Notes: generated by a model from the sequence alone, not told the origin. A DNA stretch of 35,388 nucleotides from JBDIVL01 sp039794405 (GCA_039794405.1 JBDIVL010000041.1:1-35388), one strand, 5' to 3'; shown: positions 1-7,711, counted from the first letter of the stretch. Numbers and translations: made by a program.

Positions 1-92
1 TTCTGCTATATTGCAATCTTAAAGCATTCCCAATCGCAATATACTGAAGGAGATTTTTTTTGTAAATACTACAGCTTAGCTTTTGCTATTCA

Positions 93-109
93 CACCCGCT
101 TAGCGGGTG
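93..109. repeat. Perfect hairpin downstream of the HEPN-motif gene
   Basis: A 7-bp perfect inverted repeat (CACCCGC / GCGGGTG) with a TTA loop lies just past the stop of the gene at 117-833. There is no T-tract on the minus strand side, so it is not a clear rho-independent terminator. It could be what remains of the attC of this cassette, but the expected core sequence (GTTATGG on the plus strand) is not present in 1-116. Confidence 0.4.
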
Positions 110-116
110 GTTTAGC

Positions 117-833
117 TCAGGAATTAAGGAGATACGGATCAATTTTCTGTTCTTGAAAATATATCTTTAAATTTTTAATCGACTTTGAAAGTAAAGTAAT
201 GAATAACTTTACAGGATATACTAAATACCATTTTGGGTCTTCAGAATATCTACGATAGTATGCATGGCTCTCATGAATACTTTCCATCGCATATCCTGGT
301 TCTCTTGCCTCGTGAATAAGAAAATTTCTGTAGCGGTATAGCAAAGCGAAATGCTGATAATAACAAATTGACTTTTCCTCTTTTTCTGTTGCTGCCATGG
401 GCATCAAAATATTGGTAGACTCGTCTAATTCAGATGGAGGCAAAGAAATACCACTTGGATGATTGTACCTACTTAATTTAGTTTTAAGATAAGTAGCCAA
501 AATACCATTTTGAGCACCTATCGAGGTTAACTTATCAAGAAGGAGTGAGGTACTAACTAATGGACCATGATCCCATGAACCATATTCTGATATAAATTGT
601 ATGAATCTTTCTCTATTCTTTTTATGGAGATCAGGATAGCTTTCTTTAGGAAATCGTATTCCCGCTAAAGTATCAAGTGTTGTTACAATTAGAGCTTTTT
701 TATAAAACCGAACTTGATAATCTGCTGGCCCGACTTCTTTACGATCTTCCTGTTTTATATTTAAATTGTTAATCATATCAATTTGGCGAACGAAGTAAGA
801 GCAAAATTCATCAATGTTATCTTGGATAGCCAT
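117..833 (-). CDS. Hypothetical cassette protein with HEPN-type Rx4H motif
   Basis: A 238-residue soluble, mostly helical protein that I do not recognise as a named family. Near residues 167-175 it carries the sequence YRNFLIHEA, which fits the R-(N)-x3-H signature of HEPN nucleases and HEPN-like partners; this is one short motif only and the fold is inferred. The start ATG at 833 lies 18 bp inside the cassette boundary formed by the attC core at 851-857, as expected for an integron cassette gene. No good Shine-Dalgarno is seen (A-rich leader). Its neighbour upstream is an AbiGi-type gene, so a defence or toxin role is possible. It is a separate cassette and need not be a partner of that gene. 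Confidence 0.6.
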   Translation of the reverse strand: MAIQDNIDEFCSYFVRQIDMINNLNIKQEDRKEVGPADYQVRFYKKALIVTTLDTLAGIRFPKESYPDLHKKNRERFIQFISEYGSWDHGPLVSTSLLLDKLTSIGAQNGILATYLKTKLSRYNHPSGISLPPSELDESTNILMPMAATEKEEKSICYYQHFALLYRYRNFLIHEAREPGYAMESIHESHAYYRRYSEDPKWYLVYPVKLFITLLSKSIKNLKIYFQEQKIDPYLLNS

Positions 834-850
834 TTGTTATTTTTTTAGAG

Positions 851-934
851 CCATAACGCCGTGATAACCAGCCATTAACAGTCAGCTTTTTTTAGGCTGA
901 GTGTTAATGGTCTGTGTTGATTAACTGGTTAAGG
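851..934 (-). other. attC-like recombination site (AbiGi cassette)
   Basis: Read on the minus strand the site opens with CCTTAAC (928-934) and closes with GTTATGG (851-857), degenerate forms of the RYYYAAC and GTTRRRY attC cores. Between them is a long imperfect hairpin: CCATTAACAGTCAGC at 872-886 pairs with GCTGAGTGTTAATGG at 896-910 with single-base offsets, plus an outer TAACCAG/CTGGTTA pair. The opening core CCTTAAC is the exact complement of GTTAAGG at the start of the same cassette (1611-1617), which is the match expected from a circular cassette intermediate. Confidence 0.75.
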
Positions 935-938
935 ATTT

Positions 939-1604
939 TTATAAGACTAAATATTCATAAACAATTACAGGGTAATTAAAATCTTTGCTCAGTTCTTTTG
1001 CAAAAAGTTTAGGACATATTAAAAACTCAATATCATTTTTATCAAATTGTAAATAATGCGTAGTTTCAGTATTAATACTTTTAATCCCTTTTTTACCAGG
1101 AGGAACAACTTCAGACTCTTCTAATTCAAGATTATTCTCTAAAATCCTCCATTCTCTTTCATAATAGCATTGATTATTACTTCTATCATTATACTCCTGA
1201 ACATATCCAAAAAATCTTTCAAGACTTTCCTTAATCTCTATAGGAATATTATATTTCTTAATGTCACAAATGAGTTCATAAACTTTATTAAAATCATCTT
1301 TCTTATTGTTAAGTATGTAGAACACAGGATTTACACCATATTTTATAAGATTATCTTTTTTAAAAGCAATACCAAATTTCCCATATCTTTTACAATGTTC
1401 ATTTGATAAATGATGTGGAATATCTGTAAAACAGGTCATTTTTAGCTTTGCATCAATAAATTTATTCGGATTAAAATGAGGACAGTACTTAAGGAAAAGT
1501 TGATTAGAGGTTACAATTGATTTTAAATTTTTAAAACCTTTTTCATCGTCTTTATCTTTTCCAGTCCAATGTGTTAAAAAATTGCTAATAAATTGTGTAT
1601 TCAT
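939..1604 (-). CDS. abiGi: AbiGi-family abortive-infection protein (cassette gene)
   Basis: A 221-residue protein resembling the AbiGi/DUF2743 family of abortive phage resistance proteins. Supporting features are the N-terminal FLTHWTGK segment (residues 9-16), CFTDIPHHLS near residue 58, the following YGKFGIAFKKD block and a later YYEREWRI motif. In lactococcal AbiG, AbiGi acts as the antitoxin-like partner of the nucleotidyltransferase AbiGii; no AbiGii-like ORF is adjacent here, so this copy stands alone or acts differently. The ATG at 1604 is preceded by AAGGA, five bases upstream, and this ribosome site is part of the attC core (GTTAAGG, minus strand), so the recombination site supplies translation signals. 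The gene is AT-rich compared with the methyltransferase next to it, consistent with independent cassette origins. Confidence 0.75.
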   Translation of the reverse strand: MNTQFISNFLTHWTGKDKDDEKGFKNLKSIVTSNQLFLKYCPHFNPNKFIDAKLKMTCFTDIPHHLSNEHCKRYGKFGIAFKKDNLIKYGVNPVFYILNNKKDDFNKVYELICDIKKYNIPIEIKESLERFFGYVQEYNDRSNNQCYYEREWRILENNLELEESEVVPPGKKGIKSINTETTHYLQFDKNDIEFLICPKLFAKELSKDFNYPVIVYEYLVL

Positions 1605-1610
1605 TTTTAT

Positions 1611-1676
1611 CCTTAACGTGGAGTTGAGGCGCCTGCGCGGCTTTTCGCGCAGGTCGCCTCGAACGAGAGGTTAGAC
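1611..1676 (-). other. attC-like recombination site (methyltransferase cassette)
   Basis: On the minus strand the site runs from GTCTAAC (1670-1676, matching RYYYAAC) to GTTAAGG (1611-1617, matching GTTRRRY in six of seven positions). A strong GC-rich hairpin lies between (CCTGCGCG with CGCGCAGG, plus GAGGCG/CGCCTC arms). The stop codon of the methyltransferase (TAA, complement of 1671-1673) lies inside the GTCTAAC core, a classic cassette arrangement. Confidence 0.85.
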
Positions 1677-2384
1677 ATCGCGGGTGACCACCCACCCGCC
1701 AAACAAATAGGTTTGGTAGAACCGTAAAGGGGCTGCAAACCCTGCCTCGCGCAAGAGAGCAACCAACTCGCTTTCCGGGATGAAAGCGACATCTCTTTCG
1801 ACGTGAGCACGGTCTTTAGCCAGATCTTCGGCGGAAACGCCGTGCGATGCGTAAGACAGCATCCATGCGTTCAACAACCGCACAAACTCGGGAGAATCTC
1901 TGTCACCGAAAAGATCGGCGAGGACAAACAAGCCACCTGGCTTTAGATTTGCGGCAATTGAGCGAAAGTAGGCTAGTTTTTCCTCTTGCCCTTTTATGAA
2001 GTGGGCCACGAAGATTGAGGACGCAGCATCAAATGGAGCGGGTGATTGATATTCCTGCAATCGACCGTTAAAGAATGTGACCCGGTTTGCCATCCCGGCT
2101 TCGCTTGCTCTGTTTTGGCAAGCACCGAGCATATCGGGCGATACATCGACGGCGGTAAAGCACCAAGAGGGGAAGCATCTACCGAGGGTTGCTATTTCAG
2201 CGCCGGTGCCCGCTCCAGCGGAAAGAAAGCTTGAAGCTTCGGGTAGCGCTTCAAGCCACGGGACGATCATCTGGTGCAGGGCGTCGTAGCTTGGACAAAA
2301 CAGACGAATCCTGCGGTCGTACTTCGCCGCAAGGCTTTCGTCAAAGTGCGCCATTATGTTGAACTGTTCGGTGGGTTGTGCCAT
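1671..2384 (-). CDS. Class I SAM-dependent methyltransferase (cassette gene)
   Basis: A protein of about 237 residues with a Rossmann-type SAM-binding core. The glycine-rich motif I is SAGAGTGAE (about residues 55-63 from the chosen start), followed by an acidic loop VDVSPDML, and later LKPGGLFVLADLF, the usual motif around strands 4-5 of class I enzymes. The substrate cannot be deduced. The open frame extends up to a GTG at 2408, but that codon lies inside the preceding attC site, outside this cassette. The ATG at 2384, just inside the TTAGAC boundary, is therefore the more likely start. The gene is clearly richer in GC than its neighbours, which supports acquisition by transfer. Confidence 0.85.
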   Translation of the reverse strand: MAQPTEQFNIMAHFDESLAAKYDRRIRLFCPSYDALHQMIVPWLEALPEASSFLSAGAGTGAEIATLGRCFPSWCFTAVDVSPDMLGACQNRASEAGMANRVTFFNGRLQEYQSPAPFDAASSIFVAHFIKGQEEKLAYFRSIAANLKPGGLFVLADLFGDRDSPEFVRLLNAWMLSYASHGVSAEDLAKDRAHVERDVAFIPESELVALLREAGFAAPLRFYQTYLFGGWVVTRDV

Positions 2385-2389
2385 GTGAT

Positions 2390-2459
2390 GTCTAAAGTTT
2401 GAATTCACCGGCCTGCGCGGTTTTTTGCGCAGGTCCGCCGGTGGAATGATTTGTTATGC
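2390..2459 (-). other. attC-like recombination site (truncated fourth cassette)
   Basis: On the minus strand it begins with GCATAAC (2453-2459) and ends with TTTAGAC (2390-2396). A GC-rich hairpin fills the middle: CACCGGC and ACCTGCGC pair with GCGCAGG and CCGGTG around an A-rich loop. The TTAGAC end matches the complement of the GTCTAAC core at 1670-1676, so it defines the start of the methyltransferase cassette. The stop codon TAA of the interrupted upstream ORF falls in GCATAAC. Confidence 0.8.
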
Positions 2460-2552
2460 ATTACATCTATCCGAATTGTTGGGCGTACCTGTGTACGTGG
2501 ATAAAAAAGCGCAAATACGTTCCAACGCTTCCTTAGCCTCCGGGTCGTCATA
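2455..2552 (-). pseudogene. C-terminal remnant of a fourth cassette gene
   Basis: Read on the minus strand, about 32 codons stay open in frame and include the stretch DDPEAKEALERICAFL, ending at a TAA inside the GCATAAC attC core. The placement of the stop is the same as for the methyltransferase cassette, so this is likely the tail of a real cassette gene. The 5' part is missing because the inverted end of the transposase unit starts at 2553. The family is not recognisable from so short a piece. Confidence 0.55.
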
Positions 2553-3636
2553 GGGTCACACCTTGATTAGGGATTTAATTTCTTCTAATCGTTTATGAAT
2601 TTCATTACCTTTCGATATCTTTGATTTCATAATAGTTACCCGCCGACTTATGGAAGAATAACCAAGTCCAAACAAATTACCGATTTCCTGATTATTATAC
2701 CAACCCGTGCTCCATAAAAGATAGATTAATAAATCACGATTGAGTTTATCTGAATCGCCTATCCTGGAGGATTGTAAGAAATCATTGGTATTGCATTTTA
2801 ATACTCTTGCCGCTTTCTCAAGGATGGTTCTAGGGTTGGTATCTCTTAAAACGTGCCTTTTTTGGGGAATTTCAACATCAGGTTTTTCTGATAAATATTT
2901 AGACCTGATACAATCAATAAACTTCTGGGATCCCAAAAATAAACCGTGCCGAAAATCTTCCCATATTCTTTTCTCTTCCTGGGAATAGTTTTGAACCATT
3001 TCTCTATATGCCTTGTTCTTGTCTTTTGTATCAAAATGAGAAAGAATAGGTGCTGTGTGTAACCACTCGGGTGATTTTTTGCCATAGGCATACACGGGAT
3101 AACTGCTCCATGGATAATCTGCTAACCGACTAACCATTCCGGCACGCAGCGGATTCCTATGGATATAGCAGGAAAGAAGCATCAGATATTCATCATTTTC
3201 AACAAGAAAGTTTTTAAACCGTCCCTGGAAAAGGTGTCCATTTCGTTTGTGTTTTATATTATACCGGCGTGTGTACGTGGTTCCAAACCACTGCATGCCT
3301 TGAGAAATATTGGGCTTATTGGTTTTGAGGAGTAAGTGATAATGGTTATTCATGAGAACATAGGCATAAACTTCAATCTCAAACCTTTCCGACATGTTTC
3401 CCAAAATCTCCAGAAATGAGATACGATCATCATTATCAGTAAAAATGTTCCTTCGCTCATTTCCCCGTGATAAGATGTGATAGTAAGCCCCTTCAAATTC
3501 TATGCGCCATTGTCTTGTCATGGCAGACAAGATAGCAAAATTGCCTTCTCTTGTCAATAATTTAATCACTAATCAAGGTGTGACCCTTTGACCCTTTGAC
3601 CTTCCAAGGTGTGACCCTTTGACCTTTGACCTTTGG
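2553..3636. mobile_element. Y1-transposase unit with inverted ends and direct TGACC repeats
   Basis: The unit has inverted ends: GGGTCACACCTTGATTAG at 2553-2570 and its exact complement at 3569-3586, with a partly matching TTTAAT extension inward. Beyond the right end, 3580-3636, GGTGTGACCC and TTTGACC motifs are repeated several times. The transposase gene fills the space between. No target duplication can be identified because the left side is the truncated cassette gene. The outer limit on the right is approximate. Confidence 0.65.
2556..3521 (-). CDS. REP-associated/IS200-type Y1 transposase with DnaA-like HTH tail
   Basis: A HUH-superfamily single-strand transposase, about 321 residues from the chosen ATG at 3521. 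The N-terminal domain has YYHILSRGNERRNIF, the metal-binding pair NNHYHLLL (HxH), and later CYIHRNPLRAG with the usual downstream YPWSSY motif. The last 90 residues resemble the helix-turn-helix of DnaA domain IV-type tails found in this transposase group (GLGYSSISRRV). A longer frame can start at a GTG at 3569, but the ATG precedes the conserved MTRQWRIEFEGAYYHI start of the family and is preferred. The gene runs to within three bases of the left inverted end. Confidence 0.9.
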   Translation of the reverse strand: MTRQWRIEFEGAYYHILSRGNERRNIFTDNDDRISFLEILGNMSERFEIEVYAYVLMNNHYHLLLKTNKPNISQGMQWFGTTYTRRYNIKHKRNGHLFQGRFKNFLVENDEYLMLLSCYIHRNPLRAGMVSRLADYPWSSYPVYAYGKKSPEWLHTAPILSHFDTKDKNKAYREMVQNYSQEEKRIWEDFRHGLFLGSQKFIDCIRSKYLSEKPDVEIPQKRHVLRDTNPRTILEKAARVLKCNTNDFLQSSRIGDSDKLNRDLLIYLLWSTGWYNNQEIGNLFGLGYSSISRRVTIMKSKISKGNEIHKRLEEIKSLIKV

Positions 3637-3693
3637 ATGCAGTTCTTTCTCTTGTTAAAAATTTAAAGCAAATTTAGTAGAACCGTTTTTCCC

Positions 3694-4128
3694 TCATAGC
3701 ATTCTTATATAATCAATAAAAGCAAGAGCCAAACCTAAAGTTACCAATCCTAAAGATAATAATAAAACTATGCCAAATATGAAATATGGTTTTCCTTCAA
3801 TCTTTATGTACCAGAATGGCTTTTTAATTAAAAAAGATATGGATACCAACAATGCAATGACAAGCAATATGAAGAAATCTATCCAATCCAGAATTAAGAT
3901 CGTTTTATTGAAAAAAACATTCAACCCTTCATTTGCCACAAAGACCACAAATTTAATTATCCACAAGCTAGTGAGATAAAAAAATGATTTCGGCGCTTTA
4001 CTTGAATCCCTATTTAAGCAAATTATGATGTGTGTAAATAGCACTCCTAAAAATGTCAGTAACAATATAACAGCTCTTGTTTGAGCATGAAAACCAATGA
4101 AAGGCAAAAGGATATTAACGCCAAGCAC
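3694..4128 (-). CDS. Hypothetical four-helix membrane protein (possible immunity protein)
   Basis: A 144-residue very hydrophobic protein with about four transmembrane segments (around residues 4-35, 48-70, 78-100 and 116-140). I do not recognise the family. The computed start is a GTG, and the frame stays open about 10 codons upstream without an ATG, so the N terminus is uncertain or the gene is truncated. It lies 27 bp downstream of a small toxin-tip-like remnant (4156-4314) and in the region behind a large RHS gene. Membrane immunity proteins occur in such positions, but that role is only inferred. Confidence 0.5.
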   Translation of the reverse strand: MLGVNILLPFIGFHAQTRAVILLLTFLGVLFTHIIICLNRDSSKAPKSFFYLTSLWIIKFVVFVANEGLNVFFNKTILILDWIDFFILLVIALLVSISFLIKKPFWYIKIEGKPYFIFGIVLLLSLGLVTLGLALAFIDYIRML

Positions 4129-4155
4129 ACATGCATAAGACGCTTCAAGATATGT

Positions 4156-4314
4156 CTAAAATTTATTTCTCACTTTAGATACCCCCCATCTAAAACACCA
4201 CTTAAGCAAAGCGTAAGCATCTGGATCTATATAATAAGGTTCATCTTCTCCTAATTCCCTACTATCTTTATCTGGTACATATAAAAGGGGGTAGTTATTT
4301 CTATAATCTCTCAA
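4156..4314 (-). pseudogene. Short ORF, likely remnant of a protein C terminus
   Basis: A 52-codon frame on the minus strand from a TTG (4314) to a TAG (4156-4158). It includes YPLLYVPDKDSRELGEDE and then PYYIDPDAYALLKWCFRWG, a composition typical of real coding sequence. A stop lies two codons upstream of the TTG and no ribosome site is seen, so this is more likely a leftover of a longer protein than an intact gene. Its place behind the RHS gene and before a membrane ORF fits an orphan toxin tip. Confidence 0.4.
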
Positions 4315-4494
4315 TATTTAAAATCAAGCACAGCTAATAATATACTCATATAAAACACCCATCACCTAACAGAAAGCATCACTATAGGTCTTGTTATTTT
4401 TGATATCATTGCTGCCGCTTGCAATATCCTCGGTAAGAAAACAGCATTGGATGCGATAGGAAACGGACAATCAAGTCTCCATGCGGCCCCGGTC

Positions 4495-4851
4495 TCATTC
4501 CTCAAAGAGAGACTGGATCTTGTCGTCGAAGTTGAATGTGCTGAGAACCCATTTTCCGCCCGGGTTATAAAAAATAAATCGCCAGCGCATTATGTGTTTT
4601 TCAAACTTCTGGATTTGGACTATCTGCAATAGCGATTTGCCAACAGTCTTTTCGCTGATCTTAATACCAAAAGTTTTATACTGCTGCTCCATTGTCCAGT
4701 GAGCTATGGGTGCTCTAAAGATTATCAATAATAACCCCAAAATTATAATCACAATTAAGGATATTAATGACCCAGTTGAATCTGCATTTGTAGGTTGGGT
4801 TGAGGAACGAAACACAACATTTCCGTAAATGCCTTGATTGTTGGGTTTCAT
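4495..4851 (-). CDS. Hypothetical single-span membrane protein
   Basis: A 118-residue protein of unknown family. One transmembrane helix lies at about residues 27-45 (LISLIVIIILGLLLIIF), preceded by a polar N-terminal stretch and followed by a basic and aromatic C-terminal domain. The opposite strand is also open here (4447-4632), but that frame has no ribosome site. The gene sits in the cluster of small ORFs behind the RHS gene and could be an accessory or immunity gene. Confidence 0.5.
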   Translation of the reverse strand: MKPNNQGIYGNVVFRSSTQPTNADSTGSLISLIVIIILGLLLIIFRAPIAHWTMEQQYKTFGIKISEKTVGKSLLQIVQIQKFEKHIMRWRFIFYNPGGKWVLSTFNFDDKIQSLFEE

Positions 4852-4994
4852 TTAATTCAACCGACATAACTTAAAAAGGCAAAAATGTCCCATGGGTTAT
4901 GGTCCTATAAATAAATTTTTCAAAGAACTTTTATATCTTGTTCCTGAAAGAAAAAAGAGCTTAACATAAGATGTCTACATAACTATGTTTAAAT

Positions 4995-5384
4995 TCATTT
5001 GCTTCTTTTATTTTGTTTTTCTAATCTTTCTTTTATTTTCCTTTCTTTTTCTGTTCTTTCTCTTATATCATCTGCACTTTCAATTCCTAAAACCTTTCTA
5101 AGCTTTCTCCCTGCGCGATCTACTACAAGATAATTAACAATTCCTCCCACATAGGCAATGATTGTGCATACAATTTTCGTTCTAATAGTTGTCGTTGGAT
5201 CTAACCAAAAGGGAATAAAGACAAGAGGTAACAATAACAGTATGAGCTTCAACATATTTTTACTGCTATCCGTATTTACACCCCTTTTTTTAAGAAAATA
5301 ACGAACACTATATGCAATAATGATACTAATGCATAACCAGGCAACAAAAAATATTTGAAAGGTTTGGTTATTATTTAAGTCCAT
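4995..5384 (-). CDS. Small membrane protein directly downstream of the RHS gene (candidate immunity protein)
   Basis: A 129-residue protein with three likely transmembrane segments (residues 8-30, 44-62, 68-90) and a very basic, coiled C-terminal tail rich in Glu, Arg and Lys (around 105-129). It starts 32 bp after the end of the RHS gene on the same strand, the classic position of an immunity gene for a polymorphic toxin. The RHS tip is itself hydrophobic, so a membrane-located immunity partner would fit. No family is recognised and the role is inferred from position. Confidence 0.6.
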   Translation of the reverse strand: MDLNNNQTFQIFFVAWLCISIIIAYSVRYFLKKRGVNTDSSKNMLKLILLLLPLVFIPFWLDPTTTIRTKIVCTIIAYVGGIVNYLVVDRAGRKLRKVLGIESADDIRERTEKERKIKERLEKQNKRSK

Positions 5385-5416
5385 AGTAAATCCTTGAGAT
5401 TATATCAACTTAAGGT

Positions 5417-7711
5417 TTAAAACCACGTATTTACAGTATCATGTATAGTATTCATATTGCCAAATGCGCGGAAGATTATCCCTCCAACTATGCCTATAGG
5501 CGATTCCCCGAAACCCATGAACACCATATCACCAAATGCAATAGCTATATTTCGGAAGGCTTCATCACATGGCATATTCCCTTTCTTATATTGCCAAGAT
5601 GAATAGAATATTGCGCCCGCAGAGAAGAATATTCCCCCTAGCTTTGCTGGTCCATAAAATAAGCCAGCGGTATTAAATACATAGCTTGCAATACCTAAGG
5701 TGGTGGATACTGCGTCAAGTCCAAGCGGATCAATCCAATTGACTGGATTATTTACGACATACCCATAGAGATCTACATCCCCGCCGGCAAAACCAATAGG
5801 GTACTTGGCTGTCCATCGGCCGAATTCAGGATCGTAATCCCTGTAACCGAACCTCACCAATCCAGTATCTCTGTCATGTAAGCCCCCGGCAAAACCAAAA
5901 GGTACTGCAAACCCCGGATTGGTATCGTTGATTATACTACCGAAGGAATCGTAATCAAGCCTCTTGATAATATTTCCCGACGTATCTGTAACGATCCTGA
6001 GGGACCCCACCTGATCGAAGGCGAGATAATAGGTGACGCCGCTTTGCGTCATAACAAAGGGCATCCTGTCATCGGCATATTCAAACCTCATTAAGATATT
6101 GTTGCTGCTGTCATACACTGCAAGAAGCCGCGTCAGTTCCTGCCAGAGGTATTTCTCGACAATAACGCCGTTAACTTTCTTAGCGATCCTTCTGCCCCGT
6201 GGGTCGTGTATGTACTCTACCAGCCTGCCATCGGGCAAATCGACGCTCAACAATTCACCGCGGGAAGAATAATTGTAAGTGATGACATCGCTACCTTCTG
6301 TCCTGGTTGTCAAAAAACCGTCAAGGTCGTACTGGCAGGTGGTGCTGCCGACGGTAAGCAGGTGGTCTTCGGCATCGTAGCTCAATGTCCTGCCGTCAAT
6401 TCCCCGCAGGGTGTTCATCTCGTAAACCAGGGAACCATTGGTATTGTACTGGTACTCCTCAACCAGTATCCCGTCCCTGGTAACAGTGAGGAGCCGTCCT
6501 GCAGGATCGTAGGTATAGGCGTAGTCAACGGCAGCGCCCTGGACGGTCTCGCTCTTGCCGGTAATCCACCCTGCCTGATTCCGGCTAAGATCATAAGAGT
6601 ATGCACCCTGCGCACCCACGGTGACACTCTCTGCCTCTACCTCACCGTAGCCGCTGAAGGTACGGGAAAGACTGAAGGCACCACCGGTAACGACCTCAGG
6701 CAGACCGTTGCCAACGTTGCGGGTGATAGTGAAGTCTCCTGCGCCAGTAAGCAGTCCGTCATTGTCATAGGTATAATTCTCAGTGCCGCCAGCGTAGGTG
6801 AAGCTGCTGAGGTTGAAGTCATCGTCATACGTGTAAGAGATGGCCTGGCTCAAGGCACCGCTATAGGTTTCAGAGGTGACGAGCGAGCCGTCGTAGCCGT
6901 AAGTGACCGACTCAGTTCCTTTGGTTACAGAATCAAGCTTGGTGGCGCAGAGATAACTGAAGTCGATGTTCCCTTCGGGTGTCTGTATCTGAGTAAGCCT
7001 TCCGTCAGCGTAGACGTTGTTTATCTGCCTGAGAGACGGGAATGTTATTCTTTTAAGACGCCTGTCTTTGTCGTACAAATAGCTGTAGCTTCCGCTAAGG
7101 GGAGTCTGATAAGAGGTATTGAGATTGACGCTGTTATACCCAAAGCCATGGTTAACAAGCGAGGGGTTGGTGAGAACTGTCATGTTGCCGTTCTTGTCAT
7201 ACGTAAACTCCAGAGAAGAACCATCAGGCCCTGTAATACCATTCATACGGCCCACAGCATCATAGGTAAAGCTCGTGGTATGCAGTTCCGGATCTCTGAT
7301 CGACGCAAGGAACCCTTCCGGGTTATATGTGAAGACAGCTTCCCGCGTATCGGTAAGGACTGAAGTCAACCTTCCCCGGGAATCGTACCCGTATGTTGTG
7401 TCAGAAAGACCGGGAATACTTAAACTGGTGGTAAGGAGGTTTGCCGGGTCATAGGCAATAGTTGCCGTTCTTCCTTCAGAAGATGTAATGGTCTTTTGAG
7501 ACTGAAGGGTATCGTTCTCAATGGTAGTACTCTTACTGTTAACCGTTATGGTTTCTGTGATAAGGTCAATGGTTTCGTCTGAGTTCGTGTCCTGATAAAC
7601 TTTATCTTTAAGAGTGATCTTTTCAAGTCCCAGAGGAGTATTTTCGATCATTTCCTTAACATATTTAAATTTATATTCAGAGTCCAGCCAATGGTTAAAG
7701 ACAATGTCCAT
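5417..7711 (-). CDS. RHS/YD-repeat protein, C-terminal part (after frameshift) with core and toxin-like tip
   Basis: This 764-residue frame is the downstream part of a larger RHS protein. It is filled with YD repeats (YDxxGRL and NYTYDNDG-type units) and ends in the RHS-associated core, with RFGYRDYDPEFGRW around residue 620 and a terminal NPVNWIDPLGL. About 99 variable residues follow the core, hydrophobic and glycine-rich (SAGAIFYSSWQYKKG and GIVGGIIFRAFG segments), with no recognised nuclease motif. In the family the core-to-tip junction is where a toxin domain is attached. The ATG at 7711 is not a true start: the same frame stays open upstream to about 7990 and continues the repeats. Confidence 0.8.
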   Translation of the reverse strand: MDIVFNHWLDSEYKFKYVKEMIENTPLGLEKITLKDKVYQDTNSDETIDLITETITVNSKSTTIENDTLQSQKTITSSEGRTATIAYDPANLLTTSLSIPGLSDTTYGYDSRGRLTSVLTDTREAVFTYNPEGFLASIRDPELHTTSFTYDAVGRMNGITGPDGSSLEFTYDKNGNMTVLTNPSLVNHGFGYNSVNLNTSYQTPLSGSYSYLYDKDRRLKRITFPSLRQINNVYADGRLTQIQTPEGNIDFSYLCATKLDSVTKGTESVTYGYDGSLVTSETYSGALSQAISYTYDDDFNLSSFTYAGGTENYTYDNDGLLTGAGDFTITRNVGNGLPEVVTGGAFSLSRTFSGYGEVEAESVTVGAQGAYSYDLSRNQAGWITGKSETVQGAAVDYAYTYDPAGRLLTVTRDGILVEEYQYNTNGSLVYEMNTLRGIDGRTLSYDAEDHLLTVGSTTCQYDLDGFLTTRTEGSDVITYNYSSRGELLSVDLPDGRLVEYIHDPRGRRIAKKVNGVIVEKYLWQELTRLLAVYDSSNNILMRFEYADDRMPFVMTQSGVTYYLAFDQVGSLRIVTDTSGNIIKRLDYDSFGSIINDTNPGFAVPFGFAGGLHDRDTGLVRFGYRDYDPEFGRWTAKYPIGFAGGDVDLYGYVVNNPVNWIDPLGLDAVSTTLGIASYVFNTAGLFYGPAKLGGIFFSAGAIFYSSWQYKKGNMPCDEAFRNIAIAFGDMVFMGFGESPIGIVGGIIFRAFGNMNTIHDTVNTWF

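Noticed and set aside
1..116. A further attC site after the HEPN-motif gene
   Set aside because: A hairpin is present but the core expected for this cassette (GTTATGG on the plus strand) is missing and no closing core could be found.
4447..4632. Plus-strand 61-codon frame
   Set aside because: It overlaps the minus-strand membrane ORF at 4495-4851, which has a better start and a clear transmembrane segment. The plus frame has no ribosome site.
6206..7363. A 385-codon open frame on the plus strand inside the RHS gene
   Set aside because: It is antisense to well-formed YD repeats; long reverse frames are common opposite repeat-rich genes. It shows no recognised domain or ribosome site.
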